Positions 60,406 through 64,000 of a stretch of 64,000 bases of DNA are shown one piece after another. Within the stretch, counting starts at the first letter, position 1; the number at the start of each line of letters is the position of its first letter. The translations under genes and the position numbers were made by a program. The DNA comes from Kutzneria buriramensis. Its GTDB lineage: Bacteria; Actinomycetota; Actinomycetes; Mycobacteriales; Pseudonocardiaceae. The DNA is taken from positions 9,238,001 to 9,302,000 of the forward strand of contig NZ_CP144375.1 in NCBI RefSeq assembly GCF_043575855.1, read 5' to 3'. The notes under the pieces are model-generated. The model ran no database searches. It saw nothing but the letters and a program-made list of their open reading frames with translations, and was not told where the DNA came from.

Positions 60406-61839
60406 TCACCCCTTCGCGGCGGCCGCCTTCAGCAGCAGGTTCAGCTCGTCGATCAGATACCCCGCCAGGGTGTCGATGTCCGGCACCAGCTCGCGGCACG
60501 CGACCAGGCCGAAGTGCAGCTGGCCGAGGTAGCCGACCAGGGTGATGTTGAGCCCCTGCCCGTCGAGGATCACCGACAGCGGGTACTGCGCCAGCATCCG
60601 CGCCCCGGCCAGGTACACCGGCACGTTCGGCCCGGGCACGTTGGAGATGGTGATGTTGAACGGCGGCAGCCGGTGCATCATGCCGGTGGCGAACACGACC
60701 CGCGCGGCGCGGGCGGTCAGCGCCGGCGGCGCGAAGTCGGAGATGTCGTCGACCAGGCCCTGGGGGATGACCGCCTGCTGCGCCTTGGCGATCTTCGTCG
60801 CCTCGTGCACCACGGCCAGCCGCTGCTCCGGGTCGTCCAGATTGGTCGGCAGCGCGGCCAGCATCGCCGACACCCGGTTGCCCAGCTTGCCCTTGGCCGC
60901 CTCGTCCCGCACCGACACCGGGATCATCGCGTTCAGCGCGCTCGCCGGCAGCGCGTCGTGGTCGATCAGCCAGTGCCGCAGCGCCCCGGCGCACATCGCC
61001 ATCACGACGTCGTTGACCGAGGTGCCGAAGGCGTTCTTGACCGTCTTGACGTCGGCCAGGCTGACGCTGCGGAACGCGACCCGGCGGTGCGGGGTGATCT
61101 TCTTGTTGAACGGGGTGCTCGGCGCCAGGCCCAGCGTGGTCGGGATGACGCTGCCGTCGCCCCGGTTGAGCCCGAGGATCTCGCCGATGAACGGGCTCAC
61201 CAGCGGCGCCATCGACGGCACCTTCTTCACGAACTCGCCGGCCAGCTGCACGGTCTGCACCGGCCGCCAGGCCAGCCGGGCGGCGGCCCGGGCCATCAGC
61301 GTCAGCGAGCCGGGCGGCTTGGCGGCGACGAAGTCCTCGGCGGGCGGCAGCTTCCGGCCCTCGGGCGACAGGTCGAGCAGCACGGTCAGCAGCTCGGCGC
61401 CGGACACGCCGTCGATCGCCGCGTGGTGCACCTTGGTGTAGACGGCGACCATGCCGTCGGCCAGCCCGCTGATCAGGTACATCTCCCACAGCGGCCGCCG
61501 CCGGTCCAGCGGGCGGGCGTGCAGCCGGGCCAGCTGCTCGGTCAGCTGCGCCTGCGATCCCGGCGTCGGCAGCCCGACCTCGCGGATGTGGTACTCGATG
61601 TCGAAGTCGGGGTCGTCGATCCAGTACGGCTGGTCCAGCCCGAGCGGCACCTCCAGCAGCTTGCGGCGCAGCACCGGCACCAGCGGCAGCCGCTGGGCCA
61701 GCGTGTCCGTGAGCAACGCCAGGTCCAGCGGCTTCGGGGCGTCGGCCGGGTCGAGCAGGCAGACACCGCCGACGTGGCCGGTCGAGTTGGTCGTCTCCAG
61801 GGCGAGGAAGGCGGCGTCGAGTCCGGTGAGTTGCTGCAT
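60406..61839 (-). CDS. Wax ester synthase/diacylglycerol acyltransferase (WS/DGAT)
   Basis: 477 aa. Acylates diacylglycerol or fatty alcohols with acyl-CoA to make storage lipids. N-terminal LTGLDAAFLALETTNS, catalytic HHxxxDG in KVHHAAIDGVSG, and downstream NDVVMAMCAGALRHWL plus FNITISNVPGPNVPVYLAGA, all conserved in actinobacterial enzymes. Normal length. It is the last gene of a lipid operon behind two alpha/beta hydrolases, 7 nt after the second. Confidence 0.94.
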   Translation of the reverse strand: MQQLTGLDAAFLALETTNSTGHVGGVCLLDPADAPKPLDLALLTDTLAQRLPLVPVLRRKLLEVPLGLDQPYWIDDPDFDIEYHIREVGLPTPGSQAQLTEQLARLHARPLDRRRPLWEMYLISGLADGMVAVYTKVHHAAIDGVSGAELLTVLLDLSPEGRKLPPAEDFVAAKPPGSLTLMARAAARLAWRPVQTVQLAGEFVKKVPSMAPLVSPFIGEILGLNRGDGSVIPTTLGLAPSTPFNKKITPHRRVAFRSVSLADVKTVKNAFGTSVNDVVMAMCAGALRHWLIDHDALPASALNAMIPVSVRDEAAKGKLGNRVSAMLAALPTNLDDPEQRLAVVHEATKIAKAQQAVIPQGLVDDISDFAPPALTARAARVVFATGMMHRLPPFNITISNVPGPNVPVYLAGARMLAQYPLSVILDGQGLNITLVGYLGQLHFGLVACRELVPDIDTLAGYLIDELNLLLKAAAAKG

Positions 61840-61846
61840 GACACCC

Positions 61847-62773
61847 TCACTTTCCGGCGGTGGTCGGGGTCCGGGCGAGCCAGTCCGTCACGGCGTTGAC
61901 GACCGCCGCGGGTGTTTCCAGCTGTGGCGTGTGGCCGACATCGGTCATGAACGCCGTGTCCCAGTGAGGATTGGCCTTGGCGACGGCGCGGGCGAGGGTG
62001 ATCGGCACGAGTCGGTCGGCGTCGCCGCTGATCAGCAGCACCGGTGGTTTGAGGCCCGCCATGATGTCGCGGTAGCGGTCCGGCCGCGCCAGGAACCGCA
62101 TGAGCGAACGGGTCGCGCCCAGGAAGGACTCCTCCTTGCGCGGGATCTCGCGGCGCTGGTCGGTCAGCGCGACCGAGGCGTCCATCAGCTTCGGGTCGAG
62201 CCGGCTCGGATCCGCGAAGCAGAGCTCGTTCATGCGCCGCACCAGTTGCCGCGAGGACAGCCGGTTCTGCGCGAACCGCATGTACAGCTCGCCGATGCCG
62301 GGCGTCATGTACGTCATGAACATGGCCGCCACCCGCAGGTCCGGGCGGATCGTCGCCGGCGGCAGCGCGGGGTCGACCAGCACCAGGCCGGCGACGCTGT
62401 GCGGGCTGTTGTGCGCCTGCAGCACGGAGATCACGCCGCCCATCGAGTTGCCGACGAGCACCGCCGGCCCGCCGACGACTTCCCGTATGAAGGCGTCGAC
62501 CAGGCTCACGTTGGACCGGATCGACGTGCTGCGCGGGGCGCCCGGCGTCATGCCGAAGCCGCGCAGGTCCAGCGCCACCGCCCGGCGGCCCTTGGCCAGC
62601 GCCGTGCCGACCAGCGCCCAGTTCAGGTGCGAGCCGCCGAGCCCGTGCACGAACACGATCGGTGCGCCGTCGCCCTCGCCGCCGAAGTCGATCCAGTGCA
62701 CCGGGCCGCCGAGGTCGCTGACCCAGCCGCTCGCGCCCCACGGCTCGGCGAACGTCCACGGCGCCGCCTTCAT
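61847..62773 (-). CDS. Alpha/beta hydrolase
   Basis: 308 aa from ATG 62773, which overlaps the previous stop (ATGA). Oxyanion strand VFVHGLGGSHLNW, nucleophile elbow LVGNSMGGVIS (catalytic Ser), Asp in LISGDADRLVP and His in DVGHTPQLE. It is probably a lipase/esterase working with the neighbouring WS/DGAT and the upstream esterase in acyl-lipid turnover. Confidence 0.9.
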   Translation of the reverse strand: MKAAPWTFAEPWGASGWVSDLGGPVHWIDFGGEGDGAPIVFVHGLGGSHLNWALVGTALAKGRRAVALDLRGFGMTPGAPRSTSIRSNVSLVDAFIREVVGGPAVLVGNSMGGVISVLQAHNSPHSVAGLVLVDPALPPATIRPDLRVAAMFMTYMTPGIGELYMRFAQNRLSSRQLVRRMNELCFADPSRLDPKLMDASVALTDQRREIPRKEESFLGATRSLMRFLARPDRYRDIMAGLKPPVLLISGDADRLVPITLARAVAKANPHWDTAFMTDVGHTPQLETPAAVVNAVTDWLARTPTTAGK

Positions 62774-63561
62774 CGCGCGGCCGGGTAGAAGGCGCGCGCC
62801 CAGCCGGTCGGCCGGAACGGCCGCCAGCGTTCGACCGGCTGGGCCAGGCGGTCGGCGATGGACCACAGCGTCGCCGGGTCCACGCCGAAGCCGAGATGAC
62901 CGCAGGTGACCTCGATGTTCTCCCGGTCGGCGCCGGGTGTCTGCATGCACGCCCGCCAGTCGACGATGCCGTCGCAGCGGGAGTAGATCGCGGTGGAGGG
63001 CACCGGAATCGGCAGGCCGAGCCGCTCGCGGCCGGGCACCCGCTCGGGGCTCGCATGCTTGCGGGAGCCGCGGCGGAAAGCGGATTCCGCCCGGCTCTGC
63101 CGCGGGTCGACCAGCGCGAACGGGCTGCCCATGGTGATCACCTGGCGTACCAGCTCCGGGTGGTCGCGGGCGAGTTCACGGGCATAGATGCCGCCGAGGC
63201 TCCAGCCGATCACCGACACCGGGCCGCCGGTCTCGGCGGCCAGCCGCCGCAGCAGCAGCGGCATGCCGTCGAGCACGGCGTCGGTCGGGCCGATGTTGCG
63301 GCCGAGGCCCCAGCCGCGGGTGGCGTAGCCGAGCGCGGCGAGGTACCGGCGCAGCGGCTGGTTGCTCGCGTCGTCGGCCAGCAGGCCGGGCAACAGGAGC
63401 ACGCCGTGGCCGTCGCCTCGCGGCGCGCGGCGCAGCACCGGGATGGCGAAGGGGAGCGCGCCGAACGTCATCGCCCCGCGCACCGGTTCGCTCAGGAACC
63501 AGTGCAACGACGGGCGGTGGACCGCCGGGGGCCGCGGAACTGCTTGCTGGGCAACAGACAT
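62770..63561 (-). CDS. Alpha/beta-hydrolase lipase/esterase
   Basis: 263 aa from ATG 63561 with GAAGGGG upstream. VLLLPGLLADDASNQPL at the oxyanion strand, nucleophile elbow SVIGWSLGGIYAREL (Ser), the Asp probably in YSRCDGIVDW and His in CGHLGFG. It resembles triacylglycerol lipases and PGAP1-like esterases. First gene of the lipid operon, with its own promoter region upstream. Confidence 0.88.
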   Translation of the reverse strand: MSVAQQAVPRPPAVHRPSLHWFLSEPVRGAMTFGALPFAIPVLRRAPRGDGHGVLLLPGLLADDASNQPLRRYLAALGYATRGWGLGRNIGPTDAVLDGMPLLLRRLAAETGGPVSVIGWSLGGIYARELARDHPELVRQVITMGSPFALVDPRQSRAESAFRRGSRKHASPERVPGRERLGLPIPVPSTAIYSRCDGIVDWRACMQTPGADRENIEVTCGHLGFGVDPATLWSIADRLAQPVERWRPFRPTGWARAFYPAAR

Positions 63562-63600
63562 GGCCGCCCCTTCGCCGTTGTTACATTGTGTTAACTCCGC

Positions 63601-63630
63601 ATGGTATGGACCGGTACCGGTAACAATCAA
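63601..63630 (-). promoter_or_regulatory. Promoter and palindrome of the lipid operon
   Basis: On the minus strand TTGATT (63630-63625), an 18-nt spacer and TACCAT (63606-63601) form a sigma-70-type promoter 40 nt before the lipase start. The spacer contains the perfect palindrome ACCGGTACCGGT (63610-63621). A second inverted repeat, GTTA-N8-TAAC, lies at 63580-63595 in the leader. Both are candidate repressor sites, TetR-type by appearance. Confidence 0.45.
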
Positions 63631-63674
63631 CAGAACTGGGGATCCCGGGCAACTAATGCAGGGCAGATGTGGGG

Positions 63675-64000
63675 TCAGCGATCGCGCATCGTGCTCACGG
63701 CCCGTGACACACGGGGGTCGGCCGTGAACGCCGCGAGATCGACCGGGAACGGGATCCGCCAGTTGGGGTACTCGTCGACGGTGCCCGGCAGATTGGGCTG
63801 ACGGGTCTCGCCGATCACGTCGTACGGGGACGCCAGCACCAGCCGGCAGGGGGTGCCGGCGAGCAGCGCGTGCATCGCGACGATCACGTCCTCCTCGGCG
63901 GCGGACTCGTCGAGGTTCAGCATCTCCAGCAGCTCGCGGCGCTCCTTGGCGGCGTTGGCGTACTCGGCGTCCACGTCATCGGCGAGGACACCCAGCTCGG
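63675..64000 (-). CDS. malQ: 4-alpha-glucanotransferase (amylomaltase), C-terminal part
   Basis: The frame is open to the right edge of the window. The visible 108 residues are the C-terminus of MalQ: YANAAKERRELLEMLNL, HALLAGTPCRLVLASPYDVI and the diagnostic GETRQPNLPGTVDEYPNWRI followed by PF. MalQ transfers alpha-1,4-glucan chains in maltodextrin/glycogen metabolism. The N-terminal catalytic barrel lies outside the window. It runs on the same strand as the lipid operon but has 113 nt between them with an independent promoter. Confidence 0.92.
   Translation of the reverse strand, partial: ELGVLADDVDAEYANAAKERRELLEMLNLDESAAEEDVIVAMHALLAGTPCRLVLASPYDVIGETRQPNLPGTVDEYPNWRIPFPVDLAAFTADPRVSRAVSTMRDR

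Overview
This is a very GC-rich window with the codon use of an actinomycete. Its gene content suggests a soil Pseudonocardiales-type organism (Amycolatopsis/Kutzneria/Saccharothrix-like; this placement is inference): a type VII secretion (T7SS)-linked giant protein, a bacterial protein O-mannosyltransferase, a wax-ester/diacylglycerol acyltransferase, NsrR-flavohemoglobin, several LuxR/SpoIIE/STAS regulators and leaderless-looking promoters. I see no rRNA, tRNA, CRISPR array or insertion sequence.

Region 1 (1-29,121) is a secretion/toxin-like locus. The 3' end of a gene for a Pro/Glu-rich tandem-repeat protein is followed by a hairpin and then one 25.6-kb gene (811-26,400, 8,529 aa). That protein starts with a CpnT/WXG100-like domain. 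It then carries a long Pro/Gln linker, three copies of a metzincin-like HExxHxxGxxD module, an alpha-solenoid, two OTU-like domains whose catalytic Cys position is Gly, six coiled-coil modules, a TcdA/TcdB-like glycosyltransferase, another HExxH domain, about 1,480 residues of beta-rich repeats, and a C-terminal protein-glutaminase domain. The glutaminase nucleophile is the only cysteine I could find in the protein. Two downstream genes are a T7SS-associated protein (4-nt-type overlap) and a 719-aa protein ending in a degenerate ADP-ribosyltransferase fold.

Region 2 (29,249-38,700): protein mannosyltransferase; an SpoIIE phosphatase / CHASE3 kinase / receiver signalling operon; a secreted S1 protease; a coupled membrane-protein/small-protein pair sharing an RHIM-like motif at the facing termini; a zinc-ribbon membrane protein; and trpF.

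Region 3 (38,700-48,660): VOC and GNAT enzymes, nsrR-hmp with a candidate operator, a secreted double-domain protein, a nucleotidyltransferase, a Crp/Fnr regulator, a 15-codon mini-ORF with terminator, a translationally coupled Nudix / class III cyclase-like pair that looks like a nucleotide-signal module, an ECF-sigma-like gene, a helix-turn-helix-type protein, a HEPN-like remnant and a STAS protein.

Region 4 (48,657-64,000): SDR-VOC-QueA-like operon, GAF kinase/NarL regulator, methyltransferase, calcineurin-like phosphodiesterase-LysE pair, LtrA, a LacI-controlled sugar/cyclitol catabolic operon with a visible operator, a lipid operon (two alpha/beta hydrolases and WS/DGAT), and the 3' end of malQ.
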